Of a stretch of DNA of 64,000 nt, positions 43,708 through 51,698 are shown piece by piece (position 1 is the stretch's first letter; every line of letters starts with the position of its first letter). The notes under the pieces were generated by a model, which saw only the letters and a program-made list of their open reading frames with translations, ran no database searches and had not been told where the DNA came from. A program made the position numbers and the translations under genes. This DNA is from GCA-2687515 sp002687515 (GTDB lineage Bacteria > Pseudomonadota > Alphaproteobacteria > Rhodospirillales > UBA2165): NCBI GenBank assembly GCA_030745835.1, contig JASLNU010000109.1, positions 1 through 64,000 of the forward strand, in the 5' to 3' direction.

Positions 43708-44814
43708 CTATTCCGGCTTCTGCAAATCCTCGATCACCCCGGCCAGGAAACCCGAGGCCTCGGCGCCGGAGACGGCGCGGTGATCGAAGGTCAAGGACAA
43801 AGGCATGATCCGGCGCACCGCCACTTCGCCATTGTGGGCGACCGCTTCGGGGCGCGCCCGGCAGACGCCGAGGATGGCCACCTGCGGCGGCGTCACCATC
43901 GGCGTCGTATAGCGGCCCAATAGGGGACCGGCATTGGTCAGGGTGATGGTGGCACCGCGCAATTCCTCGGCGGGGACGGTGCGCGCCTCGACATCGGCGC
44001 GCAGCCGGTCGAGACCTTGGCGCAGATCTTCCGGGCTCCTCGCCGCCACATCGCGCAGCACCGGAACGAACAGCCCGGCATCGGTGTTGACGGCGAAACC
44101 GAGGTCGACCTTGCGGTGGATGCGGATGCCGTTTTCGTTGCTGTCGAACCAGGCATTCAGGGTCGGCGCGTCTTCACAACCGGCGACCATGGCGCGGATC
44201 AGGCGCAGGGAAAAATCCTGCCCTTCGCCCCAATCCTCGACATCGGCGTCTTCCATGATGGTGGTCGCCGCCACCTCGGCGTTGGATTGGGCCATGCGCC
44301 GCGCCATCGCCCGGCGCACACCGCGGAGCGGCTCCAGCGGCTCGGCATCGGCGATATCGGCGGCGGCGCGCTCGACATCGGCCTTGGTCACCACGTTGCC
44401 GCGCCCGGTGGCCGTAACCATGGCCAGATCGACACCCAGATTGCGGGCCAGGGCGCGCACCGCGGGCGGCGCCTTGAGACCGGCGCCGGCGCGCTCCACC
44501 TCGACCGCCGTTGCCTCGACCACCGGCCCTGATTTCGGCCGGATCTCACCGACCACCGCGCCGGCATCGATTTTTTCGCCTTCGTCATATTCCACCAATC
44601 CGGCGCCGACGGCGACGATTTCGCCGGCGCTTGCCATCAATTTGGCGATGCGGCCCGGCCAGGGCGCCGGCACCTCGACCACCGCCTTGTCGGTTTCCAC
44701 CGAAACCAGGGGCTGGTCGGCGACCACATTGTCACCCTCGCCGACATGCCAGGCGATCACCTCGGCTTCCTGCAATCCTTCGCCCAGATCGGGCAGTTCG
44801 AACACTTTCATCAT
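43708..44814 (-). CDS. bkdB: 2-oxoacid dehydrogenase E2 (dihydrolipoamide acyltransferase)
   Basis: A 368-residue E2 core subunit. Residues 1-80 are a lipoyl domain (ELPDLGEGLQEAEVIAWHVG, modified Lys in VETDKAVVEVP); residues about 112-150 form the E1/E3-binding domain (PPAVRALARNLGVDLAMVTATGRGN); the rest is the catalytic domain. The conserved H-x-x-x-D-G motif reads DHRAVSGAE: the His is present but the Asp is Ser. That change could lower or modify acyl transfer. It is shorter than typical E2 (about 400-430). Its ATG overlaps the E1 beta stop (ATGA). No E3 gene follows, so lipoamide dehydrogenase must come from elsewhere. Branched-chain assignment rests on the Lrp-type neighbour and operon order, and acetoin- or pyruvate-type is possible. 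Confidence 0.88.
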   Translation of the reverse strand: MMKVFELPDLGEGLQEAEVIAWHVGEGDNVVADQPLVSVETDKAVVEVPAPWPGRIAKLMASAGEIVAVGAGLVEYDEGEKIDAGAVVGEIRPKSGPVVEATAVEVERAGAGLKAPPAVRALARNLGVDLAMVTATGRGNVVTKADVERAAADIADAEPLEPLRGVRRAMARRMAQSNAEVAATTIMEDADVEDWGEGQDFSLRLIRAMVAGCEDAPTLNAWFDSNENGIRIHRKVDLGFAVNTDAGLFVPVLRDVAARSPEDLRQGLDRLRADVEARTVPAEELRGATITLTNAGPLLGRYTTPMVTPPQVAILGVCRARPEAVAHNGEVAVRRIMPLSLTFDHRAVSGAEASGFLAGVIEDLQKPE

Positions 44815-45845
44815 GCGGCTCCCCGCTCATTATCACCTGTATCGAATTGTTCCTCGGCCGGCTCGTCGGGGAATGCCACCGCCCGGCGCGCGGCTTCGAT
44901 GATGCGCCGCTCCGATATCAGGTATCGGTGTTCGGTGCGCGCCGCCGGTATGACGGTATCGTAGCCGGTGACCCGGACCACCGGTGCCATCAGGCTCATC
45001 AGGGATTTTTCGGCGATGCGGGCGGCGATTTCGGCGCCGAACCCGCCGGTATAGGCGGCTTCGTGGATAATCACGCAGCGGCCCGTCTTTTCCACCGAGG
45101 CGAGGATTGTGGCCTCATCCAACGGCGTCAAGGTGGCGACATCGATGACCTCGGCCTCGATGCCGGCGGCCGCCAGGGCATTGGCGGCGGCCATGGTTTC
45201 GGTGACCATCGCCCCCCAGGTAATGAGGGTGATGTCGCTGCCTTCGCGAAGGGTGAATGCCATATCCAGCGGCAGCGCCTGGCCATCGTCGGGCACGTCT
45301 TGCTTGACCGTCCGGTAGATGCGCTTGGGCTCGAGGAACACCACCGGATCGGGATCGCGGATGGCGGCCAGCAACAGCCCATAGGCGCGCACCGGCGAGG
45401 ATGGAATGACCACGCGGAGGCCCGGAATATGCGCCAACATCGCTTCGGTGCTTTCCGAATGGTGCTCGGGCCCGTGGATGCCGCCGCCATAGGGGGCGCG
45501 GAACACCGCCGGGCAACTAAGCCGCCCGCGCGTCCGGTTGCGAAGCCGCGCCGCGTGGCTGATGATCTGATCCAGCCCGGCATAGAGGAAGCCCATGAAT
45601 TGAAATTCCGCGATCGGGTGGAGACCGGCGCCGGCCATGCCGATGGCGGTGCCGGCGATGCCGGCTTCGGCAAGCGGCGAATCGATAACCCGCTCCGCCC
45701 CGAAGCGGGCGAGCAAGCCGTCGGTGGCCCGGAAAACGCCGCCGTTGACGCCCACATCCTCGCCCAGGATAACCGCCAAATCGTCTTCTTCCATGGCCCG
45801 GCCCAAGGCCTGGGTGACGGCGCCGACCAGTGTGACTTCAGCCAT
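44811..45845 (-). CDS. bkdA2: 2-oxoacid dehydrogenase E1 beta subunit
   Basis: A 344-residue E1 beta subunit (transketolase-like pyrimidine domain plus C-terminal domain). MAEVTLVGAVTQALGRAMEE, VILGEDVGVNGGVFRATDGL, FGAERVIDSPLAEAGIAGTA, RAPYGGGIHGPEHHSESTEA and VFLEPKRIYRTVKQDV match the PDH/BCKDH beta family. Start at 45845 lies eight bases inside the E1 alpha gene and follows GGAGGAGGCGC; the longer frame reaching 46136 is out-of-frame E1 alpha sequence. It combines with E1 alpha into the TPP-dependent heterotetramer that decarboxylates the 2-oxoacid. Confidence 0.92.
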   Translation of the reverse strand: MAEVTLVGAVTQALGRAMEEDDLAVILGEDVGVNGGVFRATDGLLARFGAERVIDSPLAEAGIAGTAIGMAGAGLHPIAEFQFMGFLYAGLDQIISHAARLRNRTRGRLSCPAVFRAPYGGGIHGPEHHSESTEAMLAHIPGLRVVIPSSPVRAYGLLLAAIRDPDPVVFLEPKRIYRTVKQDVPDDGQALPLDMAFTLREGSDITLITWGAMVTETMAAANALAAAGIEAEVIDVATLTPLDEATILASVEKTGRCVIIHEAAYTGGFGAEIAARIAEKSLMSLMAPVVRVTGYDTVIPAARTEHRYLISERRIIEAARRAVAFPDEPAEEQFDTGDNERGAA

Positions 45846-46917
45846 GATGCGCCTCCTCCTTGGCCAGACTTTCGAGGGCCTCGGCCCTTTGCCGCGCCAG
45901 GTCGTCCGGCAGTTCGGCAAACATGTAATCGAACATGGCTTCCGGCGGCTGCGGCTGGCCGGCTTCGAATACCGCCACGGCGGCATCGATTTCGGCGTCG
46001 ATCTCGACCAGCAGCGACTCCTCGTCCTCTTTGGACCAGGCATCCAAACCGGTGAGATAGGCGCGCATGCGGAGCAGCGGCTCTTCCTTCCATTGCGCAC
46101 TGACCAATTCCGGATCGCGGTAGCGGCTGGCGTCATCGGCGGTGGAATGGTCGGTCAGGCGGTGGGTCAGCGCCTCGATCAGCGCCGGCCCGCCGCCGCC
46201 GCGCGCCGTCTCCAAGGCGTCCGATACCGCGGTGTAGACGGCGATAACGTCGTTGCCGTCGACCTGGCGACCCGGAACCCCGGCGGCGACGCCCTTGTCC
46301 GACAGGCGTTCGGCGGCGCTTTGCTTCTCGCGCGGCAGCGATATGGCCCAGCCATTGTTGATGATCACGAACACCACCGGCGCATGCCAGACGCCGGCAA
46401 AATTCAGGGCTTCGTAAAAATCGCCCCTGGAGGTGCCGCCGTCGCCGATGGTGGCGAGGGCGGCGCGCTTCTCATCCCTCAGCTTGAAGGCATAGGCGGC
46501 GCCGACGGCGTGCGTGGTCTGGGTGGAGATCGGCGTCGCCGGCGGGAAATCGTGGCTCGGCCCGGAATAAACATTGCCGCGTTCGTCGCCGCCCATGACC
46601 AGGATAACCTCGTCCAAAGTGACGCCGCGCACCAATTGGGCGGGGGCTTCGCGGTAGGTCGGGAACATCATATCCTCGGGCGCCATGGCCGCCGCCAGGC
46701 CGACATGGGTCGCTTCCTGGCCGAGGGTCGGCGGATAGGCGGGAATGCGCCCGGTGCGCTGCAGGGCGATCATCTTGGTATCGAAGCGGCGCGCCCGGAC
46801 CATATGGCGGTAAAGCCCGATCACTTGATCGGAATCTCGCGCGAATTCCGGCAGGTCGGCGGCCACCCCTCCGTCCTGGTCAATGTATTGAAGCGGCGGC
46901 GTAAGTTTTGCGGTCAT
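45838..46917 (-). CDS. bkdA1: 2-oxoacid dehydrogenase E1 alpha subunit
   Basis: A 359-residue TPP-binding subunit. GRIPAYPPTLGQEATHVGLA and FPTYREAPAQLVRGV lie early; the TPP motif runs from IGDGGTSRGDFYEALNF to FVIINNGWAIS (GDG...NN); the phosphorylation-loop region is THRLTDHSTADDASRYRD. The ATG at 46917 (MTAKLTPPLQY) is preceded by GGAGACCGC; upstream in-frame codons to 47040 fall in the regulatory gap. First gene of the three-gene operon, divergent from an Lrp-type regulator, the arrangement known for bkdR-bkdA1A2B in pseudomonads. Decarboxylation of 2-oxoisovalerate-type acids is therefore the likely job (inference). Confidence 0.92.
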   Translation of the reverse strand: MTAKLTPPLQYIDQDGGVAADLPEFARDSDQVIGLYRHMVRARRFDTKMIALQRTGRIPAYPPTLGQEATHVGLAAAMAPEDMMFPTYREAPAQLVRGVTLDEVILVMGGDERGNVYSGPSHDFPPATPISTQTTHAVGAAYAFKLRDEKRAALATIGDGGTSRGDFYEALNFAGVWHAPVVFVIINNGWAISLPREKQSAAERLSDKGVAAGVPGRQVDGNDVIAVYTAVSDALETARGGGGPALIEALTHRLTDHSTADDASRYRDPELVSAQWKEEPLLRMRAYLTGLDAWSKEDEESLLVEIDAEIDAAVAVFEAGQPQPPEAMFDYMFAELPDDLARQRAEALESLAKEEAHHG

Positions 46918-46985
46918 TGCTTGCGGTCTCCTGGCCGAAGGGGAAGCGGAAATGATTGAAGGCAAGGATACAGCTTCCGGCGGGA

Positions 46986-47041
46986 AATTATTTTGCAAAT
47001 ATCCTGAAATATGGCAACATCTTACAATAATTTTGCACATA
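46986..47041. promoter_or_regulatory. Direct-repeat operator candidate for the Lrp-type regulator
   Basis: Two 16-mers, AATTATTTTGCAAATA (46986-47001) and AATAATTTTGCACATA (47026-47041), differ at two positions and start 40 bp apart, close to four helical turns. They fill the AT-rich 140-bp divergent gap between E1 alpha and the Lrp gene, as expected for a wrapped Lrp/BkdR site. Confidence 0.55.
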
Positions 47042-47057
47042 AATGGGGAATTAATCG

Positions 47058-47546
47058 ATGATTTCGCACCAATTATCGCTTGATGCGGCTGATATCCGCA
47101 TCGCCAGCCATCTGCAGACCAACGCCCGCGCCTCCAACGCCGAGCTGGCCGAAACTGTGCACCTGTCGCCGTCCCAATGCCATCGCCGGGTCAAGCGGCT
47201 GGAAGAGCTTGGCGTCATCGCCGGCTACCGCGCCGAACTCGACCGGCACGCGCTGGGTCTCGGTATCTTCGCCTTCGTCCAGGTCTCGCTCGCCACCCAC
47301 GCCAAGAACCCGACCAAGGCGTTCGAGGACGCGATCGCCGATTTCCCGCAAATCCTGGAATGCTACTCGCTGACCGGCGACACCGATTATCTAATGCGCG
47401 TCGCGTTTCCCGATCTCGATGCCTTTTCCGAGTTTCTCATGGAGCGCATTATTACCCTGCCGATGGTGGGCAGCGTCAAATCGTCGATCGTGCTGGACGA
47501 GGTGCGGCGCGGAAGCGGACTGCCGCTTCACCACCTGACGCCATAA
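47058..47546 (+). CDS. Lrp/AsnC family transcriptional regulator
   Basis: A 162-residue regulator: N-terminal helix-turn-helix (DIRIASHLQTNARASNAELA, HLSPSQCHRRVKRLEELGVI) followed by an RAM/AsnC ligand domain (FAFVQVSLATHAKNPTKAFE, CYSLTGDTDYLMRVAFPDLD). Its length and the ILECYSLTGDTDYL motif fit members that sense amino acids. It is divergent from the E1/E2 operon across about 140 bp containing paired direct repeats, so it is the probable activator of that operon, responding to branched-chain amino acids (BkdR-like; inference). Confidence 0.92.
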   Translation: MISHQLSLDAADIRIASHLQTNARASNAELAETVHLSPSQCHRRVKRLEELGVIAGYRAELDRHALGLGIFAFVQVSLATHAKNPTKAFEDAIADFPQILECYSLTGDTDYLMRVAFPDLDAFSEFLMERIITLPMVGSVKSSIVLDEVRRGSGLPLHHLTP

Positions 47547-47556
47547 TCGGTATAAA

Positions 47557-49095
47557 TCATATCTTACGCTCGGTTCCAGCCCAATAGTATTCGCGGATGA
47601 CGTTCTTCTGAATTTTACCGACCGTGGTCTTCGGCAATTCATCGACGATTTTGATCATCCGCGGCCGCTTGTAGCGGGCCAGGCTTTCCAGGCAGAAATC
47701 GATCAGCTCCTGCTCTTCTGCCTTTTGGCCGGCTTCCAGCACGACATGGGCGGCGGGCAGTTCGCCCCAGTAATCGTCGGGAATGCCGAACACCGCGCAT
47801 TCGTTGACCGCCGGATGCTGGTAGAGGGCGTTTTCGATCTCGCTGGGATAGATGTTCTCGCCGCCCGATATGATCATGTCCTTGGAGCGGTCGACCAGGA
47901 ACAGGAAACCATCATCGTCGATATAGCCAACGTCGCCGGTCCTGATCCAGCCGTCCCTGGTGATCACCTCCGCGGTCTGCTCCGGGTTCTTGTAGTAGCC
48001 GGTCATCAGATGCACGCCGCGGGTGACCAGTTCGCCGATCTCGCCAGCCGGCAACGGTTTGTCCTCGGCATCGAATATGGCCATTTCCAGATCCTTAAAG
48101 GCGCGCCCGGCGCTGGCTATCTTGGCGCGGCAGAACTCGGGCGGGCGCACGGTCAGGTTGCCCGATTCCGATTGCCCGTATTGTTCCACCCAAATCACAT
48201 CGGGCAACACCTCCAACATCTTCTCCATCTGCGCCACCGGGTTCGGGGCGCCGCCGAAATTACCGTAGCGCCAGCCCTTGAGCCTATCGGCCGAAAAATT
48301 GGGATGGCTGATGATGCCGTTGATCTGGGTCGGGATCAAAAATGACGCGGTCACGCCCTCTTCTTCGACCAGGCGCATGAACTCCTCGGCGTCCCAGGCG
48401 GGCATCAGGACAAGGGTGTTGCCCATGCGGATGCCGGTCTGGAACCAGACGAACAGGCCGGCGATGTGAAACAGCGGCGTCGAGCAGCAGAAAACGTCAT
48501 CTTCGCGGATGCCGAATTCGCGCTCGGCGCGCAAGCAGCCGATGACCCGCGATTGATGGCCGGCGACGACCCCTTTCGGAAATCCGGTTGTGCCGCCGGT
48601 ATAGGTGATGGCGAATGCGTCATCGTCGGTCAGCGCCACGTCCGGCGCTTCGCCCGGCGCATCGCCGATGAAATCGGCAAGGCTTTCGGTGCCGGCGGGC
48701 GCATCGCCGCCGATGACAATGATCCGCTTCAAGCCGGGAAGGTCATCCCGGATGCCGAGCAAAGTATCGGCCAGCCCGGCGAAGACGAAGATCGCCTCGA
48801 TATCGGTGCCGGCGATGACATGGCGCAATTCGTCCACGGAAAAGCGCGCCGACATGTGGGCGAGCACCGCGCCCGACCGCGCCGCGCCGAAATAGATGGC
48901 GGGATAATCGGGCTGGTTGGGGGAATAGATGGCGATATTACGGCCCTTGCCGTAACCTTCGCGGATCAGGGCCTGGGCAAAACGGTTGGCGGCTTGCTCC
49001 AGCTCCCCGTAGGTTTGTGAAAAGCCGCCGATTTTGATGGCCGGCTTGTCCGGCACCCGCGCCGCCGTTTCCGATAAAATCTCGCCGATCAGCAT
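47557..49095 (-). CDS. AMP-forming acyl-CoA synthetase
   Basis: A 512-residue ANL-superfamily ligase. Motifs: YTGGTTGFPKGVVAGH (A3, about residue 170), WVEQYGQSESGNLTVR (A5, about 300), GWIRTGDVGYIDDDGFLFLV (A7, about 390), DRSKDMIISGGENIYPSEIE (A8) and Lys in TTVGKIQKNVIREYY at the C terminus. The ATG follows GGGAATAGGAA. It converges with the Lrp gene and is separate from the E1/E2 operon. It might activate a branched or aromatic acid that enters the neighbouring pathways (inference). Distinct from the ligase at 29892: wholly different A5 and A3 flanks. Confidence 0.92.
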   Translation of the reverse strand: MLIGEILSETAARVPDKPAIKIGGFSQTYGELEQAANRFAQALIREGYGKGRNIAIYSPNQPDYPAIYFGAARSGAVLAHMSARFSVDELRHVIAGTDIEAIFVFAGLADTLLGIRDDLPGLKRIIVIGGDAPAGTESLADFIGDAPGEAPDVALTDDDAFAITYTGGTTGFPKGVVAGHQSRVIGCLRAEREFGIREDDVFCCSTPLFHIAGLFVWFQTGIRMGNTLVLMPAWDAEEFMRLVEEEGVTASFLIPTQINGIISHPNFSADRLKGWRYGNFGGAPNPVAQMEKMLEVLPDVIWVEQYGQSESGNLTVRPPEFCRAKIASAGRAFKDLEMAIFDAEDKPLPAGEIGELVTRGVHLMTGYYKNPEQTAEVITRDGWIRTGDVGYIDDDGFLFLVDRSKDMIISGGENIYPSEIENALYQHPAVNECAVFGIPDDYWGELPAAHVVLEAGQKAEEQELIDFCLESLARYKRPRMIKIVDELPKTTVGKIQKNVIREYYWAGTERKI

Positions 49096-49161
49096 TTCCT
49101 ATTCCCGTAATCTTTCCAGCCAGCCGGCTCCTACGCGGAGCAAATAAACAAACACGCGCCC

Positions 49162-49776
49162 CTACCCGGTCACCTTCAGGCCCCGGAAAAAGCCCTCGGT
49201 GCCGCTGTCGATATAAAGGCCGATGCCGCCCCTGGCGCCGGCTCCATGCTTCAAATCATTGACCACCAGGGTCGGCTGCTCGGCGCCGTGCACGTAGAGC
49301 CGCGCCGTTTCGCCAGCCACTTCGATGCGCATCTTGGTCCAGGCGCCGGGCACCAGATCGACATAGGATTCGTATTCGCCGGCCGCGGTTTCGCGCAAAT
49401 AATCGAACTTGTAATCCGGGTAAGAGAAATACTGGCACGAGCGGTTGCGCCGAAGCTGGTCGCCGGCGCGGCCGTTCTTGGGGCGAATATAAATGCCTTC
49501 GAAGGCGCTGAGATCGTCCTTGATGCGGAAGGCGACGCCGATAAAGCCGCGCGCCGCCGGCGGCGCGTCCGGCAAGGCATCGCCGGCCACTTCCAGCTCG
49601 ATAACACCGTCGCCGAATTCGACCCCCTCGACGATGGCGAAGGTCGGGCAATCGGGGGTTTCGGCATCGGGCGTCAAAACCAGGCGCAGCGCCGGCGCGC
49701 CATGATGATCGGCGATGCTCGGCAACACGTCGTTGGGACGCAGCCCGTCGACGCTATGCAAAGCGAATTCGGCCAT
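49162..49776 (-). CDS. Concanavalin-like lectin/DUF1080-type protein of unknown function
   Basis: A 204-residue protein resembling beta-sandwich laminin-G/DUF1080 (3-keto-glycoside hydrolase-like) folds: ends IGLYIDSGTEGFFRGLKVTG, contains AFRIKDDLSAFEGIYIRPKN, SYPDYKFDYLRE and LYVHGAEQPTLVVNDL. It has no signal peptide, unlike most secreted DUF1080 proteins. The ATG at 49776 is preceded by GGGGGGAG. It is divergent from the amidohydrolase gene (94-bp gap) and follows the ligase gene on the minus strand with a 66-bp gap. Substrate and role unknown. Confidence 0.72.
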   Translation of the reverse strand: MAEFALHSVDGLRPNDVLPSIADHHGAPALRLVLTPDAETPDCPTFAIVEGVEFGDGVIELEVAGDALPDAPPAARGFIGVAFRIKDDLSAFEGIYIRPKNGRAGDQLRRNRSCQYFSYPDYKFDYLRETAAGEYESYVDLVPGAWTKMRIEVAGETARLYVHGAEQPTLVVNDLKHGAGARGGIGLYIDSGTEGFFRGLKVTG

Positions 49777-49870
49777 TGATTCTCCCCCCCGCATGTGAAT
49801 TGTTAAGCCCATAAAAGCCGGTGTTCGCGCGCACCGCAAGGGGGCACGCGTAAAATAGGAGGAAGCGGCG

Positions 49871-50854
49871 ATGACCGTCATCGATATCCACACCCATATG
49901 TTCGGCAACGCCTGGCTCGATATGCTGGAGAAACACGGCAAGCCCGATTACGACACGAAGAGGCAGCCCGATAATCGCGACTATCTGATCGAGAAGGGCG
50001 CCGTGGCCTGCGCGCTCGAGGTCGAAGCCTTCGATTACGACAAGCGGATTCAAGCCCAGGATGCCACCGGCATCGATATCGGCATCGTCTCGGTGACCTC
50101 GCCCAACGTCTTTTGGGGCGGCGAGGAAGTAAGCTCGGAAACGGCGCGCCTTGCCAATGACGAAATGGCCGCCGGCCAGACCGCGTACCCGGACCGCATC
50201 CGCTGGTTCGCCTCGATCCCCTGGGAATATCCCGAACCTGCGCTGATCGAATTGAAGCGGGCTTTGGCGGGCGGCGCCGTCGGCGTCATGGTGTTGGCGC
50301 ATGTCGGCAAATACGACCTGGTCGATCCCCTGTTCGAGCCGATCTGGCAGGAACTGGACCGCCTCGCCTTGCCGGTCCTGGTCCACCCGACCGCCCCTTT
50401 CGGCACCCCGGATTGCAATTACGGGCGCGAGCGTATCCTGATGCCCGGCCTCGGTTTCATGTTTGACACCACGCTGGCCATCGCGCGCATGATCGTCGAC
50501 GGTTTTTTCGACCGCTATCCCAACGTCAAGATCATCGCCAGCCACGCCGGCGGCTACCTTCCCTACGTGGCCGGGCGCATCGATATGTTCTTCGCCGTCG
50601 AGACCCTGGCCAAGCTGGCCATCTCCGAGCCGCCGAGCACCTACCTCGAGAACATCTATTACGATTCGATCGTCTATAATCCGGGCGGGCTGGCCCTCTG
50701 CCTGGAAGTATCGAGCCCGGGCAGGATGATGTTCGGCACCGATTTCCCGATGCCCTGCGACATCCCGCGCTTGAAAGAACTGGCCGGCGCCCTGCCCAAG
50801 GACCAGACCGACGCCATCATGAGCGCCAACGCCGTCGAAGTCTTCGGTCTGTAA
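49871..50854 (+). CDS. Amidohydrolase 2 family protein (ACMSD-like)
   Basis: A 327-residue metal-dependent TIM-barrel enzyme of the aminocarboxymuconate-semialdehyde decarboxylase/5-carboxyvanillate decarboxylase group. Metal ligands: IDIHTHMF (H-x-H, residues 6 and 8), LVHPTAPFG (His about 175), IIASHAGGYLPY (His about 224) and MMFGTDFPMP (Asp about 290). Such enzymes decarboxylate aromatic or muconate-type acids, or hydrolyse them. RBS AGGAGGAAG is a few bases before the ATG. The VOC gene follows after 24 bp, so the two form an operon. Confidence 0.88.
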   Translation: MTVIDIHTHMFGNAWLDMLEKHGKPDYDTKRQPDNRDYLIEKGAVACALEVEAFDYDKRIQAQDATGIDIGIVSVTSPNVFWGGEEVSSETARLANDEMAAGQTAYPDRIRWFASIPWEYPEPALIELKRALAGGAVGVMVLAHVGKYDLVDPLFEPIWQELDRLALPVLVHPTAPFGTPDCNYGRERILMPGLGFMFDTTLAIARMIVDGFFDRYPNVKIIASHAGGYLPYVAGRIDMFFAVETLAKLAISEPPSTYLENIYYDSIVYNPGGLALCLEVSSPGRMMFGTDFPMPCDIPRLKELAGALPKDQTDAIMSANAVEVFGL

Positions 50855-50878
50855 CCGAAACAAGATAGGGAGCCAGCC

Positions 50879-51304
50879 ATGAGCGATCCGAGGCTCGAAT
50901 TCGATCACGTTCATATCATCGCCGAAGATCCGGAAGCCGCCGCCGCCTGGTACCGCGATATGCTCGGCGGCGAGATCACCGGTTCCCACCAAGTCCGCAA
51001 TGCGGCGCAAATCAGCGTCGATTTCGGCGGCACCATCATCGTGATCCGGGGGCAACGGCCGGGCGAGCGGCCGGGCCGCAAAAACGATCTCAAATCCTTC
51101 GAAGATTATGTCAGCCACGATCAATGGGGCACCGATCATTTCGGCTTCCGGGTGCATGGCGAGATAATCGCATTCTGCGATGGCTTGCAGGCCAAGGGCG
51201 CCGAGTTTTCGGTCGAGCCCTACGAGTTCCTGCCCGGGCGCACCATCGCCTACCTCAAGGCCCCCGACGGCGTCACCATCGAACTGGTGCCTGCCGGAGA
51301 TTGA
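50879..51304 (+). CDS. VOC family protein (glyoxalase/extradiol-type fold)
   Basis: A 141-residue vicinal-oxygen-chelate protein with two beta-alpha-beta-beta-beta modules. Metal-ligand pattern: FDHVHIIAEDPEAAAAWYRD (His about 12), TDHFGFRV (His about 84) and VTIELVP (Glu about 137). Family functions include lactoylglutathione lyase, epimerase and ring-cleavage dioxygenase. RBS AGGGAG. It is cotranscribed with the amidohydrolase and probably acts on the same compound (inference). Confidence 0.85.
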   Translation: MSDPRLEFDHVHIIAEDPEAAAAWYRDMLGGEITGSHQVRNAAQISVDFGGTIIVIRGQRPGERPGRKNDLKSFEDYVSHDQWGTDHFGFRVHGEIIAFCDGLQAKGAEFSVEPYEFLPGRTIAYLKAPDGVTIELVPAGD

Positions 51305-51350
51305 ACCGACCGCGGCAAATCTGGCATCCTCATACGCGCTATGCGTGTAT

Positions 51351-51416
51351 GCGACACCCGGAATCGGCATGGACATGACGGTCATTTATCTACATTCATG
51401 GACATTTACGGACATT
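51351..51416. repeat. 66-bp dispersed repeat, copy 2 (inverted)
   Basis: Reverse complement matches 39127-39192 at 57 of 66 positions by eye, about 12 kb away. Confidence 0.8.
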
Positions 51417-51608
51417 CCCGGCGCTCGGCGTAGCCAGCCGATCATTAAAATTCACCGGAAAAAGCAAGATAATTAATATAGTACAAACCACGAACTTTTT
51501 CAAGGGACTTCGAATATTCAAAAGGGCCGGCACGGGCGCAAATCATCGCGCCGGCGCCCTGAAAGACTTTATCAACGGTATCAGCCCGAAGCGGCCATCC
51601 GAGCCAAA

Positions 51609-51637
51609 TGGACATTAATTCGGACGATCCTTATAAT
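51609..51637 (+). promoter_or_regulatory. Sigma-70-type promoter for DUF1326-DUF2182
   Basis: TGGACA (51609-51614), 17-base spacer, TATAAT (51632-51637), about 60 bp before the DUF1326 start. Confidence 0.6.
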
Positions 51638-51698
51638 TCGGCGCTGTCTTTCGGGCTGCTATTGAAGCGGCAATGTTTATGTAAGCGGGGGAATGACG

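Larger units (their letters stand above)
51305..51698. other. 394-bp gene-free gap with a dispersed repeat and a promoter
   Basis: It contains the 66-bp dispersed repeat copy 2 (51351-51416, minus orientation), an imperfect GC hairpin AGGGCCGGC/GCCGGCGCCCT near 51521-51560 that could terminate the VOC transcript (no clear T-tract), and a good promoter (51609-51637) for the DUF1326-DUF2182 genes. No credible protein gene. Confidence 0.65.

Noticed and set aside
44511..46055. A 514-residue plus-strand frame
   Set aside because: Antisense to the E1 beta and E2 genes; Arg/Pro/His-rich, low-complexity translation.
49754..51385. A 543-residue minus-strand frame
   Set aside because: Antisense to the amidohydrolase and VOC genes; its N terminus comes from the 66-bp dispersed repeat, not from a real gene.
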